Shown here piece after piece: positions 1-10,700 of a DNA stretch of 64,000 bases (positions are counted from its first letter, which is position 1; every line of letters starts with the position of its first letter). A program made the translations under genes and the position numbers. Source of the DNA: Brachionus manjavacas (Eukaryota; Rotifera; Eurotatoria; Ploima; Brachionidae); contig JAHQIY010000006.1 of NCBI GenBank assembly GCA_019054805.1, positions 6,200,001 to 6,264,000 on the forward strand, read 5' to 3'. The notes beneath the pieces were generated by a model. The model was not told where the DNA came from. It was given only the letters and a program-made list of their open reading frames with translations, and did not search any database.

Positions 1-1
1 A

Positions 2-265
2 GAAATTCAATTGTATTGTGATTCTGGACTGCGATGGCTCGGGCATGTACTTAGAATGAAAGAAACACGGATACCAAAAAGAGCCCTTCAGTGGACACCT
101 CAAGGGCGACGTAAGGTAGGACGACCATCAGTAACATGGAGGTCAACAATCACGAAAGAGCTCATCGATATAGGAATGACATGAGTAGAAGCAAGGGTAA
201 AGACAAAAGATCGACTTTAGTGGGAATCAAAAGTAATGACCCTATGCTCCACAAGGAAAGAATAA
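2..265 (+). pseudogene. LINE reverse transcriptase, C-terminal tail relic
   Basis: One reading frame from base 2 to the TAA at 263-265 encodes the tail typical of RTE-like/endonuclease-RT retrotransposons: RWLGHVLRM, then RIPKRALQW, GRRKVGRP and TWR. Two in-frame stops interrupt it: TGA at 182-184, where the family usually has Trp, and TAG further on. The left part lies outside the window. It is a dead fragment; the family assignment rests on the motif string alone. Confidence 0.7.
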
Positions 266-422
266 GGAAGAAAAAAAACTTTACTCTAAATAATTTAGGC
301 TACTTTTTTCAAATAATAGAATGAAATGTTTTTTATTTAAAAAAAATTGACGCTTTAAAATTTCTATCAAAATATTATGAAATTGAAATAAATTTTAACT
401 CAAACAAAAGAAGATAAATTAA

Positions 423-704
423 TTGGAAATGATCCGCAGATCTTTCTTATTTCTAACAGCAAAAAAAGTAAGACTACTGTACTGTTCACTTGTCAGACCT
501 CATTTGGAATATGCCATCAGCTCATGGTGTCTTTACTTAGAAAAATATATAGATGAGATAGAAAAAGTGCAACGTAGCGCGACGCGGTTAGTACCTGATC
601 TCGCAAATTTGGATTATCCACAGCAAATTTGTATTAATATAAGTAATGCAATTAAATATTTCATCAATTCAAAAGATAGTTTGAAATTTTCAAATGTTCT
701 TTAA
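423..704 (+). pseudogene. LINE RT thumb/C-terminal fragment (CR1-group-like)
   Basis: The frame encodes LLYCSLVRPHLEYAISSW followed by EKVQRSATRLVP, the conserved block after the catalytic domain in CR1/Jockey-group reverse transcriptases. Nothing upstream supplies the palm domain with its FADD motif, and the frame drifts into AT-rich sequence after about 620. It is a short decayed fragment with no terminal repeat visible. Confidence 0.65.
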
Positions 705-714
705 CTTTTTCTTT

Positions 715-1076
715 TTAATGACCTGAAAAATAAGTTTTTAATATTTGACCATAGTCAGTACCATTTTTGTAGCCTTTTACTGATCTCCAAAATCTTTTGA
801 GTATTTTTTTATAAATCTGCTTTTCTTCAAAATGGGCCATTAATTCTTTAAAAAGAATTTTCATTTTCTTAAAAGTTTGATCATTTCTTGTTTTAATGAA
901 CTGTTTTTTAATGAACCATAATCCTTCAATGGGATTGAGTTCGCAATGAAATTTCGGCACAAAAATCACCTTGACACCAAATATTTGGCATAACATACAA
1001 CCTACTTCAGAATCAGAATCATGACTGTCACAATGGGTTGATTGTGTATTCGTTTCAACTTCTGAGGCTTCAGGTT
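715..1076 (-). pseudogene. DDE transposase C-terminal fragment (LNPIE type)
   Basis: Minus-strand frame. FVPKFHCELNPIEGLW is the conserved C-terminal catalytic-Glu block of IS630/Tc1-related DDE endonucleases, followed by the basic stretch IKTRNDQTF and FWRSVKGYKNG. The frame stays open upstream of the first Met (QSTHCDSHDSDSEV) to a stop near 1076. The two catalytic Asp blocks are missing, so it cannot be active. Family (DDE_3-like) is inferred from the motif. Confidence 0.6.
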
Positions 1077-1290
1077 CTGGCTAAGGAGCTTTAAGTTATC
1101 CGTTAGAACAAAAATTTTGGATTCGATTAATCTGTTTTATGTGCTTTTTTGGCAAAATTAAGAATTTGAGTAAGCAAAAATGAAGGATAAAAAGAATTTT
1201 AAAAAACTTCATAAAAGTTGATTTTTTTCATTTTTTAAAATGCCTCATTTTGAACACTTTTTTTAAGCCAAATAAAAGAGAAAATCAAAA
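1077..1290. other. AT-rich spacer, no gene seen
   Basis: No coding frame or repeat is recognisable. The right edge ends in a plausible acceptor (ATAG at 1291-1294) leading into the glycosyltransferase-like frame. Confidence 0.5.
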
Positions 1291-1292
1291 AT

Positions 1293-2179
1293 AGCAAAAA
1301 TGATGAAAATAAATTAAATTTTAATAAATTGGAATATTTTGGAGATTTTTCAAAAAGAACCGACAGTCTGCCATTTGTAACTGGTGATACATTCAGAATT
1401 TTTGCCGATTATGTATTAGATCAAGTAACTACCTCATTGCCAAAAAATGCTTCTACAAAACAAAAGCCGATCATATTTGTTAAAACAGATTACATATCAA
1501 AATTTTTCCTGGATTATTTTCACAAATTTTCCCATAAAATTATTCTCATTACCCACAACAGTGACTATGCAATCACAAAAAATTATATTAAATATTTGGA
1601 CAATGACAAATTGGATGTTTGGTTTGCCCAAAATCCTGAATTTATGCATCCAAAATTGATTTCAATACCTATTGGTTTTATTAATACCCATTTCAACATT
1701 CAATATTTAAAGTTACTCAAAGAATACAAAGACAAAACAAAGCCTTGGAATAAACGTAAATACTAGTGTATGTCAATTTTAACGAAAATACCAACAAGAA
1801 ATCAAGATCTAAATATTTGAATTATTTTCGAGATCTCAAAGGTGTAAAAATAAATAAAAAAAGGCTTGGTTTTAGAGCTTACTTTGAAGATTTGAATAAT
1901 TCAAAGTTTGTTCTTTGCCCTAGAGGCAACGGTCTTGATACTCATAGATTTTATGAATCAATTCTAATGGGAGCTATTCCAATTGTAGCTAGTAGCACCC
2001 TAGACTCAATTTACAATAAGAGTACAACTTTGATTTTATCCAGTCTCGAAACTTTGAATGAAACGATGCTTAAAAATCCACAAAATTTCATAAAAGACAT
2101 GAACTTTAGCAAAGATATTGTTTTTATGGAGTATTGGCTTAAAAAAATTTATTCCTTTCGTCAAAATATCAATTACTGA
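1293..2179 (+). pseudogene. Exostosin-like glycosyltransferase, frameshifted and 5'-incomplete
   Basis: Two overlapping frames form one protein of about 280 residues. The first (to the TAG at 1764-1766) runs from SLPFVTGDTFR to KLDVWFAQNP and SIPIGFINTHF. The second starts at the junction and contains FVLCPRGNGLDTHRFYES followed by GAIPIV, the nucleotide-sugar-binding segment of exostosin/GT47-like enzymes. One missing base near 1764-1768 would explain the break. There is no ATG in frame at the left edge; the frame is open up to about 1260, so a 5' exon is missing or the start is non-canonical. It could be a real gene with a sequencing error, since neither half has other stops. Confidence 0.6.
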
Positions 2180-2462
2180 TCATTCATAAATCAGATTTAA
2201 GAGTATTTTTACCTAAAATCAATAAAAAAATTCAAGTGACCGATTAAAATTCATTTATTAAAATTCATTTTAAAATAGTTATAAAATAAAAATAAAATAT
2301 TAGACTTGGGTGCACAGCCTCTGTATTTTGAATCTTTAGAAACAACCATCTAATTGCAGAACAGCAACATGGCTTTGCTGATGTGATCAATTATGAAATT
2401 TTTGAACATGAGGCTGGGCATGAGGTGAGGCTGAGTTTGAGGTTGAGCGTGATCATGAGGTT
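2180..2462. other. AT-rich spacer, no gene seen
   Basis: No feature recognised; a short G-rich imperfect tandem (GAGGTTGAG-like) sits at about 2408-2460. Confidence 0.4.
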
Positions 2463-2870
2463 AAAATTAGTGTCACCAGCCTTCTCGGTAAAGTCCTTGA
2501 AAGAATCATCACAAGTAGGCTTTACTGTTTCCTTTACAAGTTGGCACAGTCAGGTTTTAGGCAACATATCACAGACTACTTGGTCTACTTGACCCAAAAG
2601 ATCTCTGAGACATCAGAAAAATCTTGAAAGCTGAGTAAAAAGACACTCTCAAGACTTTGTTTTCTATTTTAGACTATAGTTTTTTACTCTATCTCGTGTT
2701 TCCAGAAAAAAACATGCAAAAACTACAGGTGCTTAAGAATACTTCTTTTAGGACAATTCATCACTTACCATTTGACTATAAAGTCTTCTCGAAGATCAGA
2801 AAATCGTCATAATCGAAACTAGGCTTAGGAATCTACTGAAAAGGTACATAAAAAGTACAGGTAAGCTATC
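2463..2870 (+). pseudogene. LINE relic with internal deletion
   Basis: 2463-2627 encodes the start of a reverse transcriptase domain: ISVTSLLGKVLERII (the usual S-L-x-K-V-x-E motif), then QSGFRQHITDYLVYLTQKIS. From about 2660 another frame gives LDYSFLLYLVF and MQKLQVLKNTSFRTIHHL, which belongs far downstream in the same protein and resembles the LINEs at 25.5 and 40.7 kb. The catalytic core between them is absent, so the copy is internally deleted and inactive. Confidence 0.65.
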
Positions 2871-2894
2871 TAAATATAGTGAATAAACATTTTT

Positions 2895-2912
2895 TTAGTA
2901 TCTAATTATTTT
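2895..2912 (+). repeat. Left arm of an 18-nt inverted repeat bounding the SWIM element
   Basis: TTAGTATCTAATTATTTT here is the exact reverse complement of 4348-4365. The pair encloses the SWIM-type transposase pieces, so it may mark that element's termini; no clear target-site duplication is visible outside it. Confidence 0.5.
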
Positions 2913-3361
2913 ATCTAAGTATCAAAAAAAAATTTGTTGTATCTATTGCATAAAGGAAGAAAAATTAAGAAAAAGAAAAAAATTAATCTTTTTTTGTTTT
3001 TTGTTTTGAGGTTGATCTTGAATTTATTTCGGCTTGTTTTTTGATCCAGTGGGTCTTCCTCTTTTCATTTTTGGATTCTCAGACTGAGCTGAATTTTCAT
3101 TAAAATTGTTTACAACTTTCCTAACTTCATTTTGAATTTCCATTTCTGCTTCTTGAGCCTCAATTTCTTCCATCACACCAACTTGACTCAAAATTGAATT
3201 TACAAGAGCCTCTGGTAATTTCTTTTGATTTCGCACGTAATCTCTTACCTGTAACTCGGTTGGTTGAATCATTAAAGCTTTTTTTGTTGTTACTGGTTTA
3301 CCGGGGGCAGTGTGACAAAATATAGAAAACAAAATGTAGAAAACGATTTTTTATTGGATAA

Positions 3362-3535
3362 TATAGAATTTACCTGTAAAAAAAAATGTCGAAAAAAAAA
3401 AATGTAGAATTTACCTGTAAAAAAAATGTCGAAAAAAAAAATGTAGAATTTACCTGTAAAAAAAAATGTCGAAAAAAAAAATGTAGAATTTACCTGTAAA
3501 AAAAAATGTCGAAAAAAAAATTGTAGAAAAAAAAA
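3362..3535. repeat. Tandem array, about 40-bp unit, four copies
   Basis: The unit contains TAGAATTTACCTG followed by A-runs and ATGTCG. Copies begin near 3363, 3404, 3442 and 3482, with small differences in A-run length. It lies just inside the left end of the MITE-like element. Confidence 0.75.
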
Positions 3536-3959
3536 TGTAGAAAAAAAAACAGTCAAATTAATTTTATTTTAATTTTTTTCTTTGTCAATTAGTAAATTAT
3601 TTCCTAAACCTTCGAAAAACCTTTCATAAAACTTAATTCTCCATCATCACTTTCACTATCTGTGACTATATTTCTATGAGTTATAGGATTAACAATTTCA
3701 TCAACACTTGCTGGTTCAACAATGGTTCCTTTTTTAACCTTTCTTGAGCGTAAAGAAAGTGAATTTGGAGATGAATAATTACTATTTTGTTCCATAAAAT
3801 TTTTGATCATTTTTAAGCTTACTTTAAAATTTAGCTTTTTAATTTGAAGTTTAAGTCAAAGTCTCTAAGAGTTTTAGTCAAAGTAAAAGTCTAAAATATA
3901 TTATTATAATAATATAATTAAAATTTTCTATATTTTTTTACATATAGTACTATTCTATA

Positions 3960-4107
3960 TTTTGTCTTTCTATATTTTGTCATGTCTATATTTTGTCTTT
4001 CTATATTTTGTCATGTCTATATTTTGTCTTTCTATATTATGTCATGTCTACATTTTGTCTTTCTATATTATGTCATGTCTACATTTTGTCTTTCTATATT
4101 TTGTCTT
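3960..4107. repeat. Tandem array, about 31-bp unit, about five copies
   Basis: Repeats of TTTCTATATTTTGTCATG, with later copies showing ATTATGTC and CTACAT variants. The unit shares the TATATTTTGTC core with the terminal repeat of the surrounding element, so the array probably grew out of the terminus. Confidence 0.75.
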
Positions 4108-4347
4108 CCTCCCTTACCGGGTTTCCTATTTTTACCCAAAGGAACATCTTTATGCCATTCCAATCCTAAAAAACGACAAGCAAGAACCAAAATGTGTTTG
4201 CAAATATTATTTTTTCTCCAATAAGGGTATGTGCATTCACTTTGAGACCATTTTAAATGAATAGTAGTCATCCAGATTTTGCGAGCTTGATTATATTTGT
4301 CAATTTGATATTCAATTGAATTATTTTTTGATTCAAAAACAAATTAC

Positions 4348-4365
4348 AAAATAATTAGATACTAA
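4348..4365 (-). repeat. Right arm of the 18-nt inverted repeat
   Basis: Exact reverse complement of 2895-2912. It lies directly beside the 3' end of the Tc1/mariner relic. Confidence 0.5.
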
Positions 4366-5350
4366 TTAATATTTTATTAGATAAAATAAAAAATAATTAG
4401 ATAGCTTTGAAAATATAAGCCATTTTTCAATAGTAAAAAAAACTCCATCGTGGCCGATTTTTCTGAGCTTTGCTTTGACCCCCGCCATAAGGGATTTCAC
4501 AAAATTTAAATCGAATTCCTTCAACTTCAATTTAATACAGTAAATAAGCTTTTTCATTTGAGCCTTGCTTACCTCCCTCGTATACTTTATCACTTAAACA
4601 ACCCCAAAAATTTTCGATTGGACGCGCTTTTGGGACATTTAGCGGTTTGACATCTTTTGTTACATAATTTAAATTTTCGTTCATCCAAGTTGTGCTTTCC
4701 ATAGAATATTGAGCAGTTGCTATGTCAGGCCAGAAAATGTAGCCAAGATCTTAATGATAGTCAAGTTTAAATGGGAGAAGGTGTTTATTCAAGAATTCAT
4801 GAATATAGATGCTCGAACTGATGGCAACGGACTTTGATAGTCGAAAAAGAGACTAAGACATACTTCGATCTATCCAAACAATCACCTTCTTTGGAAACTT
4901 CTCTTTTTTAGCAAAAAGGAAATTGTCATTTGTGTAATATCCAGCATTTTCAGACATATTGTCGTTCACCAAATTAAAATACTTTTAATCAGCGAATATG
5001 GTGAACGATATAGCATTTTTGAAAGTTTTTTACTCAAATTCTTGGCTCTCGATATAAAATATCCATTTTTGTTAATTGCCGACCAACTGTTGTCTGGTGG
5101 GCAGCAAATTTCCTAGCTAGACTTTCTCCAGTTCGGTTATTGGTCAATCTCTTCAGTTTTGTCTTCCTTGCAGCTGCCCAGGTGGTTGGACGACATGTTC
5201 TCTTACTGTCCTTTATCGGATCTCCAATTTACGGTTGATCATATTGTATATTGTGCTTCGAGCGATTCCTTGCTTATTTTTGACTGCTTTCGAAAAGCCT
5301 CTCGTTAAGACACAGAAATTCTCATTTAAAAATTTTATTTTTGTAATTTT
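4366..5350 (-). pseudogene. Tc1/mariner transposase relic
   Basis: Reading the minus strand from about 5350 down to 4366 and joining frames, typical Tc1/mariner blocks appear in order: an N-terminal HTH-like stretch, FPKKVIVWIDRS (region of the first/second catalytic Asp), YIFWPDIATAQYS (second Asp block), RPIENFWGCL (third acidic block) and the tail KEFDLNFVKSLMAGVKAKLR. Several frameshifts and stops break the frame. The element is dead; its 5' side abuts the palindrome at 5351-5485. Confidence 0.75.
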
Positions 5351-5485
5351 ACGTAATCATCCGAATTGAGTGACATGTCTTTAAAATAGAGTACTCTATT
5401 TTAGTGACACTCTGTAATAACATGTAAATGATTCTATAGTGACTAAAAAATTTAATGACATGTCACTAAATTCGGATGATTACGT
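5351..5485. repeat. 135-bp palindromic element
   Basis: 5351-5379 and 5457-5485 are inverted repeats of 29 nt with one mismatch (ACGTAATCATCCGAATT then AGTGACATGTC). Inside, 5383-5402 is a perfect 20-nt palindrome centred on AGTACT. It could be the terminal inverted repeat of the neighbouring Tc1/mariner element folded onto a deleted copy, or an independent foldback MITE. Confidence 0.7.
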
Positions 5486-6319
5486 TAATAGCTAATGTTT
5501 AGTAGTTTCTAAAAATATATATAGAGAGGATAACCCGATCAGTTGCAAGATCGGGCAAGTTAACTCAAACTTTTGTCAATTAACATTAACAATTTACATA
5601 TACCGCAAAATTTATAATTTTTGGGGTATTCTATTCAAAATTTTTTTTATTTAATTTTGGCATTGATTTTAGTCAGCCATTTTTTGTTAAAGATTTATTT
5701 TAAAATGATTAAATTTTTGAACATTAATTTTTTTACCTTTCTTGGAAAATTGTAAAATATTTTGATTTCAAAATATAAAAAAAATAATTTAATTATTTTT
5801 TTTAAAAAAAATAAATTAAAAAAAATAATTAAATTATTTATTTTTTTTTTTTTATTTTTTTTTCAAAATGTATTTAAAAATAAAATTTTTAATACATTTT
5901 TTAAATCTTTTTTTTTGAAATTCTTTAACTCGTGTTTTATCTTGTCTTTTTTTTAATTAAATTAGATGGATTTTCATAATTCTATTTCTTTTTTTTCTAA
6001 AAATGTTTTCTGACTGTAGATAAAAATATTGTTTTTAAGTTTTAAAAAAAATTTATTAACAATCGTATTCAAATTAATACTATGTAATATTCTGTTTAAC
6101 GATAGTCTGCTTATCTTTCAATTAAATTAAAAAAAAATAAATTCGAAAAATTAAAAAACCAAAATTCAATAATTTGATGACAAAAATTTAACATTTGCAA
6201 AATTATCAATTTCGCACTTAACTAAAGAGAGCAAATTGAGCCAAGTGCTGATTTGATCTACAAAATTGATTTTAACTTCATAAATCCAGGAAAAATAACG
6301 GCCGCAAACTAATCTTCAA
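5486..6319. other. AT-rich spacer, no gene seen
   Basis: Homopolymer-rich sequence downstream of the cytidylyltransferase stop. The open frame at 5762-5956 is Lys/Phe/Ile from A/T runs and is not credible as a gene. Confidence 0.5.
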
Positions 6320-7719
6320 CTAAATAAGAGGAATCTGATTGTCTACTTCATCGTCAACATCCTCGCTATTCGCATATTTCTTAATTGTCGACTTAATATT
6401 TGTCTTAAACTTGGAGCTTTTTTTCTCATCAACTTCCGTAGCCTCATTGTCCGCACTTGTTTCTTCAGATGAATAATAGTTTTCGTTGCTGGACAGATAG
6501 TTATCATTGTCCGAGTCATTGGAACCCTGACCTGTTTTTGACTTCTTGGTCTCTTTGCTTTTCGTCTCAAAACTTTCCCCAGATTGAATTTTGGTGCTTC
6601 GGCGCTTGGCCCGACTCAACCTTACTCCATTTAAATCATCCAAATCGTGTTCGCCCGGTCGCGGTGATATAGCCCGGTGAACCCGATCCCTCAGCATATT
6701 AGTGCCATTTCCAAATTTGTCTATAAAATTATAAATAAACTCTCTGGACTTTTCCTCCCAATGTCTTAGAAAAACTTTTGTCTCCTCTTGGTATTTGTTG
6801 ACCCTTTCTTTGAAAATGTCCAAATTGTTCTGCAGCTTGATGCTTTTTTCCTTGAAAAATCCCACGTTTAACTCGTGAGCCGAGTAGCCACGGCCCAGAT
6901 TGCGTCTCACATAGACGTCATAGTCTCTAACCATCCGGCAAATGATGTCCGATGTGGATATACCATCGGTCCGCTGTGTGGCAAGGAATTTTCCCCTTTT
7001 TTTCAATGGTGCATAGATGTCGTCATCGTTGCCGGCCGAATACGGCAAGTCGTCATGAGCCACAAGGTCAATTTTGTGCTTGATCATGAAATCATCCGTG
7101 ATGGCCCACGGAGCATCCGTGATCACTTCGTCCACATAGCGGCAGTGACGCAGCGACTCATAGCGCTCCATTTCGTTCATGACTGTGCGTCCTTTTTTGC
7201 TATGGGTCAGCTTGTCATTGCAAACGCCCACTATCAGATAGGTATTTGGACACAGGTTTTTGGCTTGCATCAACTGGCGCGCATGTCCTCCGTGGAACAA
7301 GTCGTAGATGCCGTCAGCATAGACCCGCACTTTGCGTGGAGCCAGGCCAGCTTTGGCCTCGTCTACTGTGATGTTTATGCTGTAGTCACACGCTTCTCTC
7401 TCATCTATGGCTTTTTGCTCGAAGTGAAATGGCACCGGAGCAACTGTGTACTAAAATAAAAAAATAAAATTTTTAATACATTTTTTAAATCTTTTTATTA
7501 GAAATTTAGTAAAATTACATTTAAATTTAATTGATTAAAGCAACTCGAGTATTCTGTGCACCTGGTTCTGGATAGTTCTTCGTCTTCTTCGCTTTGGTCG
7601 GTGTTCACACTTTGGTTCAAGCTTTCGTCAGTCTTATCGTTTTCTCGTGCAGCCTCGATTTCATCAGTGGCCTTTTTCAAAAGCCTCGGAGACTGTCTTG
7701 TACCTACAGCACTACTCAT
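6320..7719 (-). CDS. PCYT1: Choline-phosphate cytidylyltransferase (CCT)
   Basis: Converts CTP and phosphocholine to CDP-choline, the regulated step of phosphatidylcholine synthesis. Two exons: 7519-7719 (67 codons, start ATG 7717-7719) and 6320-7450, joined over a 68-nt GT..AG intron with phase kept; product about 443 aa. Catalytic signatures are intact: HGGH at about residues 120-123 (HxGH nucleotidyltransferase motif), [19 protein letters not shown] and RTDGISTSD at about 227-233. After the catalytic domain comes an amphipathic membrane-binding region ([15 protein letters not shown]), then AISPRPGE and a Ser/Asp/Glu-rich tail like the phosphorylated tail of animal CCT. The acidic N-terminus is not conserved and its exact splice is the least certain part; an earlier donor (GTGCAC) would break the frame. 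Whether it matches vertebrate A or B type cannot be said. Confidence 0.92.
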
Positions 7720-10700
7720 ATTAATTTCTAAATGGCAAAAGTTTAAACAAAATATTATATTTAAATAGTTAAAATTATGTTTTCTACGAAATGAATACGT
7801 CAAAATGACACGTTTCAATAATGACAAAGTTAAAAGAAAAATGGTATGATTTGAAAATTTCAACAGTCTGAGGCAAAAACCTGATAAGACAATCACAAGA
7901 ATGAGCAAGATTTTTGAAAAAGTGGCATGCAGAAATTTTTGAAATTTTTGGCCACTAATCACTAAATTAATTTTTAATTTTTATGAAAAAAAAATTTGCT
8001 AAAATTTTGCAGCTTTCGATTCGAGTGCATTATGAAGCCAAATTAAAGTGTCTTTTATGAAAAAAATAATACTCATCTCGAAATCTATTGAGATTAGATT
8101 AAAAATTTTACTAATACAAACTAACTAAATTTTATCTCGAAATTGCCTAAGTGTATGCTCAACAAAAGCTTAAAATTTTGATAATAATAAAAATTATTTT
8201 TTTCTGATCAGATAATTAGAAAAAATATAATTAAGCGACTACTTATATTGCAGTACAATTTTGAAATATTTAAGCTTATTCATCATTTATTGCGGTAGAT
8301 TTCCCACTTTAAAAAAATTAATATTTTTAAATGATATTTTTTTCCCAATTTTATATTTTAAAATTTTTTTCAAAAAAGTTCTAGAACAGAAACACATAAC
8401 CTAAATAGTTTGACCCTTTGAAAAGCTCTACTGAACACTGTAAAATTATCTGCATTTTTTCTCAATCGAAAAAAAAACATTTTTTATTCATTAAGCAAAC
8501 TATAAATGCTTTTTTTATTATTTCTTTGTTCTGACTCACACCGCATTCAACCATAAATTAAAATTCATAATCTACGAATAAACCATTCGCTACAGCTTTC
8601 CTAGAAATAATTAAATTTCACCAGAGAAAATATTAAATTACAAAGCTTGTGAGTAATATCTAATTTTAGCTTAGAGACAAAATCAAAAAAGTATCATTTG
8701 TTTTCTAATTTTGGTTAAGGATTCAAGCATTCGAAAATAAAATTACTTTAAAATTAGCTTTTCGAAGCAAGCCTAGAATTTAAAATGGCGACCTAGAATT
8801 TAGTCTATCAAGGTACAAAGATTTATTTTTATCTTTTTTTATAATTTATTAAAAAATAAGTGAATTTATATCTGAGACAAAAATTAGCTAAAGTAGCTTG
8901 ATTTTATGAAATTAAAAAAACAAAAGCATTGACATTTTTTAAATAATTTCTTTAAAAAATTTGAAAGAATTTAATATAAAATTTAGTTTTAACTAATTTT
9001 TTAAATAAAATTGGATATTTAATAAAAAATTTTAAAAATTCCTTAAATTAATTAGATTAATACTTTAATTTAAAAAAATTCTCTTATTATGGAAAATTTT
9101 CGTATTATTTTCGAGTCTTTTAATTTTGAAAATTGATTTTTCTACTAAATAATTTAAAGAATAAAATTATAATTAAATATTAACCATAAATTTAAAATAA
9201 TAAAACAAACAATAATTATAATTTAAACTACGCTCTAAAATCAAGTGATGTTTACCTACCAAATCATTTTAAAATTGCTTGTTAATTTTAACTAAAATTA
9301 AACTTTTTAGACAATTTTGATTTTAATTTATCAAAAGTTGAACTCGTTGCTCCGCATTCGGAGATTAAATATATTTTCCTATTTTATTTGATTCCAAAAA
9401 AATTAAATAAAATTTATTTTAGAAAATTTTTTTGTCCATTTTACAATCAATTAGAATTAAAAAAAAACTTTTACAAATAATTTCGATAAAACTTTATTTT
9501 TTTTGTTAATTAATCAATAATATCATCTAAACTGCATGAATTAACTTATCGTAAATATTTTTTTATTATTAAAAAATTAATTTTTTTTAATAAACTATTC
9601 GAAATTTGATGATTTTGAAAGTTAGTTCATGCATAGAAAGCTGATGAAAATGAAATGATAAATTATATGACATAAAAAATTGATTCTGGATCGTCAATAA
9701 TTGATTCAATTTTAGTATTTAACATAATTTTTTATACATTCTTTAATTTTTTTTTATTGAAATTGAAAAATTTAGTTGTTATCTCGTTCATTTAATTGAC
9801 ATTAGCACATAATCTAGCATGATTAGTTAAAAATAAAATATCACGAGCATTTTTTTAAAAATAAAAACCAGATTATTAATGGAGCTCATTTTGTCTATTA
9901 AATGAAATATTTTTTTAAGATTTATTTGTTTAAAATTCTGGTTCAATTCAAATCAATTTTAAAGTTTTGTAAAAAATTATTTTGATTAATTTTTTTAATG
10001 GTATTCGAAAATTTATCTTTTATTTTTATCTAAATAAAAATATTTTTTCTCTAAATAATAATTTATAAAAGAATTGTTATATTATCATTTATACTTTCCA
10101 TCGAAGATGGTTGACATTAGAAAAATTTATGCACCATTTGGAAGAGAGCCAGAAAAATGTTAAGACAGGAACAATAAATAAAGAAAACAGCATATTATTT
10201 TAAATCTTGAATTAAATGGTTAGTTCCGACCAGATCGAATTTGAATATAAATTAGAAACAAAATAGCCTCTTAAACATCTTTTTTTTTGAGTTTTTTCCC
10301 GATTAAATATTTTAAAGAAAATGGAAAAAAAATATTTAATTCGACTAAAAAATATTTTTTTTTTATTTTTTATATTTAATTTGGAATAATCGGAATTTTG
10401 GTCGATTGACCTTATTAAGGATCTAGATATATAATTAATAAAGCAAGAAAGAATATTTTATAGTTTTTTCCTATTTATCACCTTCATTAGTCTCTATTGA
10501 ACTAAAAATATAGTTTATCAATGAAATCATCAAAATTTGCACCTATTTTATTATCAATAATAGCATTATTTGGTTGCGTAAAAGTTTGGAATATCTTTCG
10601 AAAAATATGACTTAAAAAATCAGAAATAAAAGCTACTTTTTTCGCTTTATTTTTTTTAATATTTATGGTTCAAATTTAACCTAATGACTTACTAGACTTC

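Larger units (their letters stand above)
3298..4121. mobile_element. 808-bp MITE-like element with 8-bp target-site duplication
   Basis: TTACCGGG occurs at 3298-3305 and again at 4114-4121. The 808 bp between them begin GGCAGTGTGACAAAATATAG, and the reverse complement of the right end begins GGGAGGAAGACAAAATATAG (16 of 20 identical), so the ends are terminal inverted repeats. An 8-bp duplication fits hAT, P or Merlin elements; the superfamily is unresolved. No transposase is encoded. A 68-codon minus-strand frame (3604-3810) and two tandem arrays lie inside. Confidence 0.8.
3024..4271 (-). pseudogene. SWIM-type transposase relic, split by a younger insertion
   Basis: The minus-strand N-terminal piece (4114-4271 and a little beyond) has the SWIM zinc-finger signature CKHILVLA preceded by a degraded first Cys pair, then DVPLGKNRKPG. 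The C-terminal piece (3024-3305) continues with KPVTTKKALMIQ and ends in an AT-hook-like KRGRPTGSKNK. In related SWIM transposases these pieces are contiguous. The 808-bp element at 3306-4113 separates them at GKNRKPG/KPVTTKK. Removing that element and one 8-bp repeat gives an uninterrupted frame. The catalytic DDE part is not present upstream, so the host copy was already a remnant or a non-autonomous derivative. Confidence 0.7.

Noticed and set aside
3290-3556. 88-codon Phe-rich frame
   Set aside because: It is the translation of the A-rich tandem array in the MITE-like element.
3604-3810. 68-codon minus-strand frame inside the MITE-like element
   Set aside because: Ser/Asp-rich with reasonable composition but no motif, no homolog recognised and no partner; not listed as a gene.
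3362-4107. Regular repeats that might be taken for a CRISPR array
   Set aside because: Units are directly adjacent with no unique spacers, and the host is eukaryotic.
5762-5956. 64-codon Lys/Phe frame
   Set aside because: Product of A and T homopolymers.
6875-7459. 194-codon open frame on the plus strand
   Set aside because: Lies antisense to the catalytic exon of the cytidylyltransferase; it is a shadow of a conserved coding strand.
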